Below, piece after piece: positions 45,974 to 54,309 of a stretch of DNA of 64,000 nt. The notes beneath the pieces are model-generated. The model was not told the DNA's origin, searched no databases, and was given only the letters and a program-made list of their open reading frames with translations. Position 1 is the first letter of the stretch. Each line of letters starts with the position of its first letter. The DNA lies in contig JACKKB010000007.1 in assembly GCA_020637635.1 (NCBI GenBank), positions 124,001-188,000 on the forward strand, written 5' to 3'. A program made the position numbers and the translations under genes. The stretch comes from Albidovulum sp. Lineage in GTDB: Bacteria; Pseudomonadota; Alphaproteobacteria; Rhodobacterales; Rhodobacteraceae.

Positions 45974-47176
45974 TCAGGACAATTCGGCACAGAACCGCTG
46001 GATCCGGCTGCACGCCTCCTCCAGCGCTGCATCGGCGGTAGCGTAGCTGACCCGGAAGTTCGGTGAAACCCCGAAGGCGGCGCCGAAGACGACGGCCACG
46101 CCGGTCTCGTCGAGAAGGGCACAGGCGAAGGTCTCGTCATCGGTGATCTTCGTGCCGCCGCGGCTGGTCTTGCCGATGCAACCCGAAATGTCGGGATAGA
46201 CGTAGAAGGCACCCTCGGGTCGCGGGCAGCGGATACCCTTGGCCTGGTTCAGCATCGACACGACGAGGTCGCGCCGGCGCTGGAAGATGCGCTTGTTCTC
46301 GGCAAGGAAGTCCTGCGGCCCGCTCAGCGCCTCGAGCGCGGCATATTGCGCGATCGAGCAGGGGTTCGAGGTCGACTGCGACTGGATCGTGCCCATCGCC
46401 TTGATCAGCGTGGCCGGTCCGGCCGCATAGCCGATGCGCCAGCCAGTCATCGCATAGGCCTTGGAAACCCCGTTGCAGGTCAACGTGCGGTCGTAGAGGC
46501 CGGGCTCGATCTCGGCCGGCGAGGCGAATTTGAAATCGTCGAAGGTGAGGTGCTCATACATGTCGTCCGACATTATCCAGACCTTGGGGTGTTTCATAAG
46601 AACATCCGTCAGCCCCTTGAGTTCGCTGGCAGAATAGGCCGCGCCGGTCGGGTTTGACGGCGAGTTGAAGATGAACCACTTGGTCTTCGGCGTGATCGCC
46701 GCCTCGAGCTTTTCCGGCGTCAGCTTGAAGTCGGTCTCGATGCCGCAGGTGACCGGCACCGGCGTGCCGCCGGCCAGAAGCACCATGTCGGGATAGCTGA
46801 CCCAGTAGGGCGCCGGGATGATCACCTCGTCGCCCGGATTGCAGGTCGCCATCAGCGCGTTGTAGAGCGTCTGCTTGCCGCCGGTGCCGACGGTGATCTG
46901 CGCCGGCTCGTAGCTGAGGCCGTTCTCGCGCTTGAACTTGGCGCAGATCGCCTCCTTGAGCTCGGGGATGCCGTCGACGGCGGTGTATTTCGTCTTGCCG
47001 GCGTCGATCGCGCGCTTGGCGGCGGCCTTGATGTTGTCGGGTGTGTCGAAATCGGGCTCGCCCGCGCCAAGTCCGATGATGTCCCTGCCTGCGTCCTTCA
47101 GTTCGCGCGCCTTGTTGGTCACCGCTATGGTGGGCGAGGGTTTCACCCGCGCCAGCGTGTCGGACAGAAAGGCCAT
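45974..47176 (-). CDS. aatA: aspartate aminotransferase (class I, alphaproteobacterial type)
   Basis: 400 residues. MAFLSDTLARVKPSPTIAVT, GEPDFDTPDNIK, YTAVDGIPELKEAI, FNSPSNPTGAAYS and the PLP-lysine stretch NGVSKAYAMTGWRIGY are those of subgroup 1b aspartate (and prephenate-type) aminotransferases. Transfers the amino group between aspartate and 2-oxoglutarate. ATG 47176 follows GGAG at 8 bases. Divergent from an XRE regulator. Confidence 0.95.
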   Translation of the reverse strand: MAFLSDTLARVKPSPTIAVTNKARELKDAGRDIIGLGAGEPDFDTPDNIKAAAKRAIDAGKTKYTAVDGIPELKEAICAKFKRENGLSYEPAQITVGTGGKQTLYNALMATCNPGDEVIIPAPYWVSYPDMVLLAGGTPVPVTCGIETDFKLTPEKLEAAITPKTKWFIFNSPSNPTGAAYSASELKGLTDVLMKHPKVWIMSDDMYEHLTFDDFKFASPAEIEPGLYDRTLTCNGVSKAYAMTGWRIGYAAGPATLIKAMGTIQSQSTSNPCSIAQYAALEALSGPQDFLAENKRIFQRRRDLVVSMLNQAKGIRCPRPEGAFYVYPDISGCIGKTSRGGTKITDDETFACALLDETGVAVVFGAAFGVSPNFRVSYATADAALEEACSRIQRFCAELS

Positions 47177-47259
47177 CTCGGGGCTCCGGTTTGTATTCAC
47201 CGGTCCCATGTCATATGTTGCAGTCCCGCCCCGTTCAAGCAACAACGAAGGAGAACTAG

Positions 47260-47658
47260 ATGGCTGCCGATACGACGACCGGCTGGTACAGTGCCGAAAC
47301 CGCCACTTTCGGAGACCGTCTGGCGGGCGCGCGCGAGGCACTCGGGATGAGCCAGCGCGATCTGGGTGATCGGCTCGGGGTCAAGACGAAGACCATCCAG
47401 CAATGGGAAGACGACCTCAAGGAACCGCGTGCCAACCGGATCCAGATGCTCGCCGGGATGCTCAACGTCTCGCTCATGTGGCTTCTGACCGGCGAAGGCG
47501 ATGGCGTCGCCCCGCCCGAGGAGGCCGATGCGGCGCCGGACGATGCCGCGCTTCTGCGCGAACTCGGTTCGGTTCGCGGCGAGATGGCGGCACTGGGCGA
47601 GCGGATCGGCCGGCTCGAGGTCCGTCTGCGGCGCGTTCTGGCCCGCGAGGCAACATGA
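47260..47658 (+). CDS. XRE-family transcriptional regulator
   Basis: 132 residues. HTH at about 18-73 (GDRLAGAREALGMSQRDLGDRLGVKTKTIQQWEDDLKEPRANRIQMLAG region) with the end NVSLMWLLTGEG; the C-terminus is a short coiled coil (LLRELGSVRGEMAALGERIGRLE), which suggests dimerisation. GAAGGAGAA precedes ATG 47260. Its stop overlaps the next start, so it is coupled to sdhE. Targets unknown. Confidence 0.92.
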   Translation: MAADTTTGWYSAETATFGDRLAGAREALGMSQRDLGDRLGVKTKTIQQWEDDLKEPRANRIQMLAGMLNVSLMWLLTGEGDGVAPPEEADAAPDDAALLRELGSVRGEMAALGERIGRLEVRLRRVLAREAT

Positions 47659-47948
47659 CCGAACCGCGCGAGGCGCGGCTGAAGCGCATGACCATGCGTT
47701 CCTGGCGCCGCGGCACCAAGGAGATGGATCTGATCCTCGGCCCCTTTGCCGTGTCAGAGCTGGGTGCGATGGCGCCCGATGCGCTTGATCTTTACGACAC
47801 GCTCCTGGCCGAGAACGACCAGGACCTCTACCCCTGGATCACCGGAACGCTGCCGCCGCCGGCGCGGTTCGCGGCGCTTCTGGCCGAGATTTCCGCCTTC
47901 GCCCGCAACCGCCTCGCCGGAGCGCGCGGGGGGACAGGAAGCGCTTAA
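47655..47948 (+). CDS. sdhE: succinate dehydrogenase flavinylation factor SdhE
   Basis: 97 residues. The SdhE signature RSWRRGTKEMDLILGPF (RGxxE, near 15-31) and YDTLLAENDQDLYPWI further on are complete. Helps attach FAD covalently to SdhA. Overlaps the XRE gene by 4 bp (ATGA). Confidence 0.93.
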   Translation: MTEPREARLKRMTMRSWRRGTKEMDLILGPFAVSELGAMAPDALDLYDTLLAENDQDLYPWITGTLPPPARFAALLAEISAFARNRLAGARGGTGSA

Positions 47949-48007
47949 CGAAAATTTTGCGCTTTCGCGCCAGTCTCTGCGCCAAAGGCTACAGGCGGAG
48001 ACGGACG

Positions 48008-48505
48008 ATGTCCCTTCATTCCAAGCTGGGCGCCACCGCGGCGCCCGACGCGGCGCGATCTTATGTCGAGACGCTCGGCCTCGTCGAGCGGCTGCATCGC
48101 CTCCTGCTCGATGTGATCAAGGATGAGTTCGAACGACTCGGCAGTGCGGAGTTGAACTCGGTCCAGGCACTCTTGCTCTTCAACATCGGCGAGAGCGAGG
48201 TTTCCGCCGGCGAGCTGAAATCGCGCGGTTACTATCAGGGCTCGAATGTCAGCTACAATCTGAAGAAGCTGGTCGAAGGCGGCTACATGCACCACGAACG
48301 CAGCACCGCCGACCGCCGCTCGGTGCGCGTCAGGCTGACGCCCAGGGGACAGGAGGTGCGCGACGTCGTCGCCGATCTCTTCAGCCGCCACGCCGGCATC
48401 CTGAAGGATGGCGGCGCGGTCGGCTTTGCCTCGCTTGGCGAGATCAACGCGATGCTGAAACGGCTCGAACGGTTCTGGACCGACCAGATCCGCTACATCT
48501 ACTGA
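48008..48505 (+). CDS. MarR-family winged-helix regulator (LdtR-like)
   Basis: 165 residues. Winged-helix core LGSAELNSVQALLLFNIGE, LKSRGYYQGSNVSYNLKKLVEGGY (recognition helix) and RSTADRRSVRVRLTPRGQ (wing) match alphaproteobacterial MarR regulators such as LdtR and its Rhodobacter relatives. Single gene, 59 bp after sdhE. ATG 48008 follows AGGCGGAGACGG. Confidence 0.88.
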   Translation: MSLHSKLGATAAPDAARSYVETLGLVERLHRLLLDVIKDEFERLGSAELNSVQALLLFNIGESEVSAGELKSRGYYQGSNVSYNLKKLVEGGYMHHERSTADRRSVRVRLTPRGQEVRDVVADLFSRHAGILKDGGAVGFASLGEINAMLKRLERFWTDQIRYIY

Positions 48506-48583
48506 GCGCGCGCCGAAAACCCGCCTCACACCGGGGCGCGCGATTTCGGCAAGGCCGGGGCCGCAATCTCCGGAGGCCCCGCC

Positions 48584-48750
48584 ATGCCGCATCCGCTTCC
48601 GGCAGGGGACGCTATCCTGGCCTGCCGGCGCGACGGTGTCGTGGTGATCCGCGGGCTCTTCCGTGATCATGTCGCGGCGTTGCGCGACGGCTTCGCCGCC
48701 GACATGGCCGAGCCCGGCCCCTCGGCGGCCGGGCGAAAGCGTGCGCGCGG
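48584..48750 (+). pseudogene. 5' remnant of a phytanoyl-CoA dioxygenase family gene
   Basis: About 55 codons read MPHPLPAGDAILACRRDGVV, VIRGLFRDHVAALRDGFAAD and MAEPGPSAA, which matches the N-terminal region of PhyH-type iron/2-oxoglutarate dioxygenases. The catalytic HxD and the remaining 200 or so residues are absent; beyond about 48740 the frame runs antisense through the DUF1194 gene. A ribosome site (CCGGAGG) is retained. I read it as a truncated gene left by a deletion that ended at the convergent neighbour. Confidence 0.55.
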
Positions 48751-48784
48751 GCTGGTTCCCCGTGACCTCCCGCCGCCGAGAGCC

Positions 48785-49501
48785 TCAGCCGCCCGCGGGC
48801 ATCTCGAGCGCGCCGATCACCGGGCCGCTCAGTTCGCGCAGGAGCTTCTGGCGGATCGCGCGCTCGTAGTCGCGAAAATTCGCCGCCCGGATGACGAAGG
48901 CGCCGGGGCCGCGGATCAGCTCCTTGCGGTAATATTCTGCCACCCCCGCCTCGCCGCCCTCTATCGCGAGCCCGTTCACGGTGATCTCCGAGAAATCGAA
49001 GGCGCGATAGGCCGCGCTCGGGGGGAAGCCCTCGTTGGTGCGGCCGTCGCCCGAGACGTCGAGCGTGCGCGCCCGGCAGGCCGGCCCACGCCCGAAGAGG
49101 ATCGCCGCCTCGCCAAGGGCATAGCCAAGTGCCGTCGGCATGTCGTCGCGGCTGCGAACCGACGTCGCCAGACGCTCGGCCGCGGAGGTCAGATCGGCGG
49201 CACTGCGCATGATCTGCCAGTCCAGCAGCAGCGTCATGTTGCTCGTCCCGCTCCACTCATAGACGGCAAGCGCCACCGACTCGTCTGGATCGGAGAGGAA
49301 GGAGTCGGCCACGTCGGGCGCGATGAGCGCGCGTGCGAGCCCGCCGCGCTGAAGCTTGTCCTCGTCCGCATCGACCGATGCCGACACATCGAGCGCGAGC
49401 AGAAGCGCCAGCCGGCAGGCCGCATGCGCGGCGGCCGGTGCCAGCGCGGCGACAAGCGCGGTTGCGCCTACCAGTGCCCGATATTGCCCATGCTTGCCCA
49501 T
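48785..49501 (-). CDS. DUF1194 / von Willebrand A-like exported protein
   Basis: 238 residues with a signal peptide (about 1-27, ending AAAHA). The VWA-like metal site LALDVSASVDADED near 35-48 (DxSxS) and LDVSGDGRTNEG later are typical of DUF1194, a periplasmic family of unknown function common in Rhodobacterales. Its start lies 34 bp inside the 3' end of the glyoxalase gene. Confidence 0.92.
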   Translation of the reverse strand: MGKHGQYRALVGATALVAALAPAAAHAACRLALLLALDVSASVDADEDKLQRGGLARALIAPDVADSFLSDPDESVALAVYEWSGTSNMTLLLDWQIMRSAADLTSAAERLATSVRSRDDMPTALGYALGEAAILFGRGPACRARTLDVSGDGRTNEGFPPSAAYRAFDFSEITVNGLAIEGGEAGVAEYYRKELIRGPGAFVIRAANFRDYERAIRQKLLRELSGPVIGALEMPAGG

Positions 49502-49896
49502 GGCTCCTCAGGTGGTTTCGCCTCTCCCCGCTGCAGGATCTCGACCGAGATGTTGTCTGGCGAGCGGACGAAGGCCATGTGCCCGTCGCGCGGCGGCCGA
49601 TTGATCACGACCCCGTTCGCGGCGAGATGCGCGCAGGTGGCATAGATGTCGTCGACCTCGTAGGCGAGGTGCCCGAAATGCCGGCTGTCGGAGGGCAGGC
49701 CAGGATCGCCGTCCCAGTTCCAGGTCAGTTCCACCGGGCAGTCGGGTTGCCCGGGCGGCGCCATGAACACCAGCGTGAAGCGTCCGGCCTCGTTCTCGTA
49801 GCGTCGCGTTTCCGCAAGCCCCAGCAGCCGGTAGAACGCCATCGAGGCGTCGAGGTCCTTCACGCGCACCATCGTGTGCAGATATCTGAGCGCCAT
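49468..49896 (-). CDS. gloA: lactoylglutathione lyase (glyoxalase I, VOC family)
   Basis: 142 residues. MALRYLHTMVRVKDLDASMAF, VELTWNWDGD and HFGHLAYEVDDIYATC and SVEILQRG contain the conserved metal-ligand positions of GloA (His at residue 7, Glu at VELT, His in HLAYEV, Glu in VEIL). Detoxifies methylglyoxal. ATG 49896; in-frame codons upstream are unlikely. The last 34 bp overlap the DUF1194 start in another frame. Confidence 0.92.
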   Translation of the reverse strand: MALRYLHTMVRVKDLDASMAFYRLLGLAETRRYENEAGRFTLVFMAPPGQPDCPVELTWNWDGDPGLPSDSRHFGHLAYEVDDIYATCAHLAANGVVINRPPRDGHMAFVRSPDNISVEILQRGEAKPPEEPWASMGNIGHW

Positions 49897-50079
49897 ACCG
49901 AGACTCCCCTGTTGACCTTCTGCCGAGCCTAGCAGCCTCTGGACCCCGGCCTCAAGCACAGCCCGCGACGGTCCGGCCCTCGAGGGATCATTTTTCGGTA
50001 TGGATACCGTCTATCGTGGTTACCCGTCGGACGCCCCATAGATATAGTTGGCCCGATTCGCGACACGGAGGACCGGACG

Positions 50080-50985
50080 ATGACACTCACTCCCGAGCAG
50101 CAGGCCGAGATCGACGCGGCACGGAAAGCCCCGCGCCCGACGCTGCGCGCCGTATCCGAGGGGATGGAGCGACATCTCTACACGGCGCACGAAGTGCTCG
50201 ACCACGGACTCGTCCGCGTCATCGACTACATGGGCGACGACGCCGCCATCACCCAGGCCGCGCGCGTCTCCTACGGGCGCGGCACCAGGGCGGTCTCGAA
50301 CGACGAGGGTCTGATCCGCTACCTCATGCGCCACTGGCACTCGACGCCCTTCGAGATGTGCGAGGTCAAGTTCCACGTCAAGCTGCCGGTCTTCGTCGCC
50401 CGGCAGTGGATCCGCCACCGCACCGCCAATGTGAACGAGTATTCCGCCCGCTACTCGATCCTCGACCGCGAATTCTACATCCCCGCGCCGGAACACCTCG
50501 CCGCCCAGTCCACCGTGAACAATCAGGGGAGGGGGGAATTGCTGGAAGGCGAGGAGGCGGCTCGGGTGCTGGATATCCTCCGCGACGACGCCATGCGCGC
50601 CTATGACCATTACGAGGACATGCTGAGCCAGGACGGCCAGAAGGGCCTCGCCCGAGAGTTGGCTCGCATGAACCTGCCCGCCAATGTCTATACCCAGTGG
50701 TACTGGAAGGTGGACCTGCACAACCTGTTCCACTTCCTGAGGCTGAGGGCCGACGCCCACGCGCAGCATGAGATCCGCGTCTATGCCGAGACGATGTGCG
50801 AGATCGCGCGGGACTGGGTGCCGCTGGCTTACGGGGCGTTCGAGGACTACCGGCTGGGCGGGGTATCCCTGAGCGGCAAGGCGGTGGAGGTGTTGAAGCG
50901 GCGGCTGGCGGGGGAGACGGTGACGCAGGAGACGTCGGGGATGAGCAAGGGCGAGTGGCGGGAGTTCGAGGGGGTTTGGGAATGA
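50080..50985 (+). CDS. thyX: flavin-dependent thymidylate synthase ThyX
   Basis: 301 residues. The ThyX motif RHRTANVNEYSARYS is at about residues 110-124, with SYGRGTRAVSNDEGLI and HNLFHFLRLRADAHAQHEIR. Makes dTMP from dUMP with FAD and NADPH, so no classical ThyA is needed. GGAGGACCGG precedes ATG. Divergent from gloA; a CGGTA-TGGA-TACCG dyad at 49996-50009 lies in the promoter region. Confidence 0.96.
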   Translation: MTLTPEQQAEIDAARKAPRPTLRAVSEGMERHLYTAHEVLDHGLVRVIDYMGDDAAITQAARVSYGRGTRAVSNDEGLIRYLMRHWHSTPFEMCEVKFHVKLPVFVARQWIRHRTANVNEYSARYSILDREFYIPAPEHLAAQSTVNNQGRGELLEGEEAARVLDILRDDAMRAYDHYEDMLSQDGQKGLARELARMNLPANVYTQWYWKVDLHNLFHFLRLRADAHAQHEIRVYAETMCEIARDWVPLAYGAFEDYRLGGVSLSGKAVEVLKRRLAGETVTQETSGMSKGEWREFEGVWE

Positions 50986-51008
50986 GAAAATGAGCATCGC
51001 ATTTTGAA

Positions 51009-51522
51009 ATGCTTTCTGACTTTTCTTGGGAATTGTTGCCGGTGCACTAATCCAATTTTTTCTGAATTGGCTCGTTCAATATCGTCAGCGGACAATTGCG
51101 AAAAAGCCGCCAAGGGTTGAGGTTGCAATCAACCGCACGGAGCTGAATGGGCTGCGAGGATTTCTTTTGCGCAGAAAGGAACGCTTTGTTGCCCAGCAGC
51201 TTGGCGAAACGGATTTTTCATTGATATGTCAGGCTTCAATTATCGGATGATGGATCCCTTGATTAATACGGGTCTGTTTCAAGCCATGCTGGGTACAGAC
51301 GGGGTGTCCCGATACTTCCGGTTTGCAAGTGAGCTGAATGTACAGAATGCCAATAACTTGACATCGATGCTCCGTTCGGAAAACGAATCTGGAAAATCTT
51401 TGTCGTTTCTAGATTGGCTTATTGACGACAAATTGCCTGAATGGCAGTCGCACCTTGATGTTGTAGAAAGTTTGACTGGTGGTCCGGTCAGATTGGCTGC
51501 ACCAAAGAAAAGCGTAAAGTGA
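51009..51522 (+). pseudogene. AT-rich orphan gene, single membrane anchor, two apparent frameshifts
   Basis: Three pieces in three frames form one sensible protein: MLSDFSW (51009), then GIVAGALIQFFLNWLVQYRQ and VEVAINRTELNGLRGFLLRR, then FFIDMSGFNYRMMDPLINTG through to FLDWLIDDKLPEWQSHLDVV and the stop at 51522. Joining them needs one extra G in GGG 51028-51030 and one extra T in TTTTT at 51213-51217, giving about 170 residues: one N-terminal membrane helix and a soluble domain. No family recognised. Base composition is far more AT-rich than the surroundings and codon use differs, suggesting transfer. Confidence 0.55.
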
Positions 51523-51535
51523 GCCACAGCAAGCC

Positions 51536-51560
51536 GTAGGGTGCGTGCGAGCATGCACCA
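51536..51560. repeat. REP-like near-palindrome
   Basis: GGTGCGTGC (51540-51548) and GCATGCACC (51551-51559) pair with one mismatch and a 2-base spacer, beginning GTAGGGTGCGTG, a form often seen as dispersed extragenic elements in proteobacteria. It follows the AT-rich gene. The rest of 51523-51797 shows no gene. Confidence 0.4.
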
Positions 51561-51797
51561 TTCCCTGCGTCATACGGCGCGTGAGATCGCGCGCCCTGCA
51601 CTCCCCCCATCCCCCCCCGGCTCGCCCGCGAACCGGGCAGCGCCCGACCGTTCGGCGGGCTTGCGCCGCGCCACTGGCAGGGCCGTGGAGAAGAGACGGA
51701 CCCTGCGTCTTGCTGGCAGATCGCGCGGCGCCGGCTGGAAATGACCCCTGCGGATCGGATACGGCGGGGCGCTACCCGCCGGAATTCGGTGGCGGCC

Positions 51798-52034
51798 CTA
51801 TTCCGCGGCGAACGGGTGATCTTCGATCGCGATCCCGAGGACATAGCTGGTCGAGCCGGCATGTGCGACAAGTTCGGCGAGGGTGGGGGGATGATCGAAG
51901 ACAAGCTCTTCTGCCGTCGCGCCGTCACGGGTCACAAGCACCGTGATGCGCCGTTGAGGCAGCTTGCGTTCCTCTTCGGCGTGCGTCCGCTGCCGGACCC
52001 TGCCGATGAAATCGATCCCCAGTTCAACGCCCAT
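51798..52034 (-). CDS. small hypothetical protein
   Basis: 78 residues: MGVELGIDFIGRVRQRTHAE, then a possible beta-sheet segment ITVLVTRDGATAEELVFDHPPTLAELVAHA and a hydrophobic end TSYVLGIAIEDHPFAAE. Not recognised. Charged/hydrophobic patterning and third-position GC fit real coding sequence. ATG 52034, or the in-frame GTG immediately upstream. Stands alone in an accessory patch. Confidence 0.5.
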   Translation of the reverse strand: MGVELGIDFIGRVRQRTHAEEERKLPQRRITVLVTRDGATAEELVFDHPPTLAELVAHAGSTSYVLGIAIEDHPFAAE

Positions 52035-52266
52035 CACCGCACCCGCTGGTTGATCTGACCGCCACGGGTGAGAGTGTCGGTGAAGTCGGTAACTGTGGCA
52101 AGTCTGTGGCGAAAATGGGGCGGTTCAACCCTTGATTGCCGGACGTTTCGCCAACAGTCGGGGCGTCCGTGGCGGCATTGTCCGGTTCCCGGCGCCGGCC
52201 GCGGGAGATGCCGGTGATTCTCTCTTTCCACTTGTGTCATCGGCCCGGGGCCGGCATGTCGGGGGC

Positions 52267-52593
52267 ATGATCCTTTATGGCCTTTCCAGTTGCGATACCT
52301 GCCGTGCAGCGCAGAAGGCGCTTCGCGCCGGGGGGCAGGCAGTGACGTTTCGCGACGTTCGCGCCGATCCGCTCACCGATGCCGAGCGGGCGGAGTTCGT
52401 GACCGCGTTCGGCGACGCCATCGTGAACCGTTCCTCGACCACCTGGCGCGGGCTTGGCGCCGAGGCGCGGACGCTGCCGCCGGAGGCGCTGCTCGCCGCG
52501 CATCCGACGCTCATGAAGCGCCCGGTTATCCGGGCCGGGTCCCGGTTGCTTCTCGGTTGGAAGAACGACGTGCAGCGCCTTCTTCTGGAATGA
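52267..52593 (+). CDS. ArsC/Spx-family thioredoxin-fold protein (arsenate reductase-like)
   Basis: 108 residues. MILYGLSSCDTCRAAQKAL holds a CxxC (residues 9-12), and TLMKRPVIRAGSRLLLGWKND near 80-100 contains the conserved KRPV with the oxyanion Arg of ArsC-like proteins. This short YffB-like form need not act on arsenate; no ars genes are nearby. Convergent with csp, with a bidirectional hairpin in between. Confidence 0.88.
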   Translation: MILYGLSSCDTCRAAQKALRAGGQAVTFRDVRADPLTDAERAEFVTAFGDAIVNRSSTTWRGLGAEARTLPPEALLAAHPTLMKRPVIRAGSRLLLGWKNDVQRLLLE

Positions 52594-52595
52594 AA

Positions 52596-52619
52596 ACGGC
52601 CCGCGCGGGGGCGGGCCGT
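52596..52619. terminator. bidirectional terminator hairpin
   Basis: ACGGCCCGC (52596-52604) and GCGGGCCGT (52611-52619) form a 9-bp stem around a 6-base loop between the convergent arsC-like and csp genes. Preceded by AAAA, which reads as a T-run on the minus strand. Confidence 0.7.
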
Positions 52620-52640
52620 CCGAAGTGCTGCCACAAGGCC

Positions 52641-52847
52641 TCAGAGCAGTTTCAGGTCGCCCGCCGACGACCGGCCGTCGCGGCCCGACTGCATCTCGTA
52701 GGACACTTTCTGGTTGTCCGCGAGCGTCTTCAGCCCGGCGCGCTCGACCGCCGAAATGTGCACGAACACATCCTTGCCGCCGTCGTCCGGGGCGATGAAA
52801 CCAAAGCCCTTCGTCGTGTTGAACCATTTAACGGTGCCGGTGGCCAT
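52641..52847 (-). CDS. cspA: cold-shock protein
   Basis: 68 residues. MATGTVKWFNTTKGFGFIAP and DVFVHISAVE carry the RNP1 and RNP2 nucleic-acid-binding motifs. Single-domain RNA chaperone. AAGGAGAGACGG precedes ATG 52847. The 158 bp upstream probably include the structured 5' leader usual for csp genes. Confidence 0.96.
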   Translation of the reverse strand: MATGTVKWFNTTKGFGFIAPDDGGKDVFVHISAVERAGLKTLADNQKVSYEMQSGRDGRSSAGDLKLL

Positions 52848-53005
52848 CCGTCTCTCCTTCTCCGGTCCCCCCGAGGCGCCATTGCCTCAGGGTCGTGCAG
52901 CCAGGTCTTTCGTGTCTTCCGGCTGCCCCATAGCGAGGGAGCGGTAGGAAAGTCTGCGTTCACGGGCAAGAGGATGGACGAATCGGGCGGAAAATCAAGG
53001 ATTAT

Positions 53006-53569
53006 TCATGAATGCACCGCCCCGCGCGGGGGGCTGCCGCGCCGGGCAATGAGCCGGTCGGCCGACAGGGGCCCGCCGCCCATGAACACCGGGACCGCGA
53101 GAAGGACCACCCAGAGCGTCCTCTGGTCGAACAGCAGCGCGTCCGAGGCGCCATCGAACCAGCGCCCGAGATCCGCGCCCATGACGCCGTGGCCGACGAC
53201 ATCGGTGACGCTCTGAACCAGCGTGAAGCCGATCATGCCGAGGCTGGCGAGCCGGGTGAGAAGGCCGATCACGATCAGGAGCGGCAGCAGGAACTCGGCC
53301 CAGAGCCCCGCCGTGGCGACCGCCCGGTGAAGGATGCCGAGCATGGAGGGATCGTAGCCCGCCGCCTCGACCGCGCGCGGAAAGATCTGGAAATAGGCGC
53401 TGTCCGAGGGCGTCAGAAACCCGAGCGGCCCATCGCCGAGCTTGGTCAGCGCCGAGTTCCAGAAGTAGAAAAGCAGGACCGCCGCAAAGGCGGCGCGCGC
53501 CAGGGTCGGCAGCAGGGCGGGTGCAAGCCTGTCGAGATGCCGCACTGCGGTGTCATAGATCGCGAACAT
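53006..53569 (-). CDS. bufD: DoxX-family membrane protein of the bufferin operon
   Basis: 187 residues with four membrane helices (for example ALLPTLARAAFAAVLLFYF, LWAEFLLPLLIVIGLLTRLA). DoxX-family proteins are regular companions of bufferin genes; their role is unclear but may concern redox or export of the modified peptide. Starts 12 bp after bufC. Last gene of the operon. Confidence 0.85.
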   Translation of the reverse strand: MFAIYDTAVRHLDRLAPALLPTLARAAFAAVLLFYFWNSALTKLGDGPLGFLTPSDSAYFQIFPRAVEAAGYDPSMLGILHRAVATAGLWAEFLLPLLIVIGLLTRLASLGMIGFTLVQSVTDVVGHGVMGADLGRWFDGASDALLFDQRTLWVVLLAVPVFMGGGPLSADRLIARRGSPPRGAVHS

Positions 53570-53580
53570 CGTCAGGCTCC

Positions 53581-54309
53581 TCAGCTGATCGTCGTGATGG
53601 CGCCGCCCTGCAGGAGGCAGCCGAATGTGGCGGTGAGATCAAAGGGACCGGCGGCCTCGATGGCGGCGCCGACCGTCAGACCGTCCTGCAGCGCAGCGAT
53701 GAAGGCGGCTGCCCCGGGCGCGAGGAGGAGCGGTTCGGGGTCGTAACCGGGCCGCACGACCAGCACATCCTCGCCGGTCGCGCTGCGCGGTGCCTCCGTG
53801 CCATGCACGTTGGCCGACCAGATCGCCAGCACCGGCCAGCGCGATCGCAGGAGCCGGACCGCGGGTGCGAGGCCGAGCCGGGCCGCCATCAGCGCCCCGG
53901 GCGACAGCGCCTGCAGCGCCTCGGGGGCAACGGCCGCGGCATCGGCGGCATGATAGGCCTCGCGCAGGGCAAGCTCCAGCCGCGCCACGTCGGGCAGATA
54001 GCCAAGATGCGCGACCGGACCGAAACCGGCCAGGAAGTCCGGCAGGGCGGCGCCGTAGAGCATCAGGATCGGCGAGACCGGCGGATGCGCCCGCAGGAAT
54101 TCGTGCGCCAGCGCGGTGAAGAAATCATCTCCGAGAAGCGTGCGGACAACGGGAAACCCCAGACGCAGGGCATCCGTCAGCGAGACGGCGACATTGTTGC
54201 GATAGACCTCGAACCGGCGCCCGGCAGGCCGTCCGTCGGGGCCAGTGAGACCCGGCGGCGGCGGCAGATCGGGGCTCAGAAGGGCGTTGCGGAACTCCCG
54301 CTGGCTCAT
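53581..54309 (-). CDS. bufC: DUF2063 partner of the MNIO enzyme (BufC/HvfC-like)
   Basis: 242 residues. GRRFEVYRNNVAVSLTDALRLGFPVVRTLLGDDFF near 29-63 (shown in part: RFEVYRNNV) and MLYGAALPDFLAGF match DUF2063, the protein that presents the precursor peptide to the MNIO enzyme. The start overlaps the end of bufB by 4 bp, indicating coupled translation. Confidence 0.9.
   Translation of the reverse strand: MSQREFRNALLSPDLPPPPGLTGPDGRPAGRRFEVYRNNVAVSLTDALRLGFPVVRTLLGDDFFTALAHEFLRAHPPVSPILMLYGAALPDFLAGFGPVAHLGYLPDVARLELALREAYHAADAAAVAPEALQALSPGALMAARLGLAPAVRLLRSRWPVLAIWSANVHGTEAPRSATGEDVLVVRPGYDPEPLLLAPGAAAFIAALQDGLTVGAAIEAAGPFDLTATFGCLLQGGAITTIS

Noticed and set aside
48584..49645. 353-codon plus-strand gene including the PhyH-like start
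   Set aside because: Only the first 55 codons resemble a protein family; the rest is antisense to the DUF1194 and gloA genes.
52034..52240. 68-codon minus-strand reading upstream of the small hypothetical gene
   Set aside because: Arg/His-rich composition, no ribosome site; a vague resemblance to sequence near integrase genes was not enough to call it.
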